From NCBI GenBank assembly GCA_019242065.1, contig JAFAWJ010001123.1, forward strand, positions 1 through 5,497: DNA of 5,497 nt, written 5' to 3'. Below are positions 5,405-5,497 of this stretch, piece by piece (the first letter of the stretch is position 1; every line of letters begins with the position of its first letter). Below the pieces are notes generated by a model. The model saw only the letters and a program-made list of their open reading frames with translations. It did not search any database and was not told the origin of the DNA. This DNA is from Chloroflexota bacterium. Its GTDB lineage: Bacteria > Chloroflexota > UBA6077 > CF-72. The translations under genes were made by a program, and so were the position numbers.

Positions 5405-5497
5405 CTACCAGCGGGTCTGGCCGCCAGAACCCCGCATTCGCCACGGCGGACTGAATCGCAGCGTGCTGGTATGCGTGGCGAGAGCGGCCAAGGCGGC
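5405..5497 (-). pseudogene. Possible scrap of a luciferase-like (LLM) monooxygenase gene
   Basis: No intact gene is visible here. In one minus-strand frame the first residues read AALAALATHTSTLRFSPP, which resembles the LAALA-TSRLRFGP segment of F420/FMN-dependent luciferase-like oxidoreductases. A neighbouring frame then gives GVLAARPAG, which could be the following HP-VLARQAA helix after a frameshift. Another frame reads an unrecognised 34-residue tail ending in TGA at 5393-5391, which could instead be the 3' end of a gene starting outside the window. The match is short and the window ends here, so the call is tentative. Confidence 0.22.

Overview
This window carries a complete D-alanylation (dlt) gene set on the minus strand, followed by a PQQ-dependent sugar dehydrogenase that runs off the left edge. 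Read 5'->3' on the minus strand, the order is: decayed flank (5497-5083), dltC (5093-4842), dltD (4838-3558), dltX (3679-3512), dltA (3483-2050), dltB (2053-884), sugar dehydrogenase (805 to beyond base 1). All genes point the same way. They are tightly packed (3-nt gap, 122-nt overlap, 28-nt gap, ATGA overlap, 78-nt gap), so they look like one transcription unit.

How the genes work together, from established knowledge of the family: DltA adenylates D-alanine with ATP and loads it on the phosphopantetheine arm of the carrier protein DltC. DltB, an MBOAT channel protein, moves the D-alanyl group across the membrane with the small protein DltX, whose C-terminal Tyr motif is thought to be an acyl relay. 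DltD, an anchored extracytoplasmic SGNH-like enzyme, completes transfer to a cell-surface polymer. Every partner is recognisable here with its key residues. The tiny DltX (55 residues) is easily missed because its first 122 bases overlap the end of dltD in another frame.

Two features are unusual. The gene order C-D-X-A-B is an exact circular permutation of the classical Firmicutes order X-A-B-C-D. The last gene, encoding a membrane-anchored glucose/sorbosone dehydrogenase-type beta-propeller, is not a usual dlt partner.

The right edge (5083-5497) has no intact gene. It holds a broken alpha/beta-hydrolase remnant with no serine at the nucleophile elbow and a frameshift at a six-base homopolymer, ending inside the start of dltC. 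Before it lies what may be a scrap of a luciferase-like monooxygenase gene. This suggests the dlt cluster adjoins a recombination or decay junction.

Organism: the DNA is GC-rich (about 60% by eye) with strong G/C third-position preference and long spurious antisense frames. Such a composition plus a PQQ-type dehydrogenase does not fit a low-GC Firmicute. A high-GC bacterium such as Chloroflexota, Acidobacteriota or a similar phylum is plausible, but the window does not settle it. The acceptor of D-alanine, teichoic acid or something else, is therefore open.
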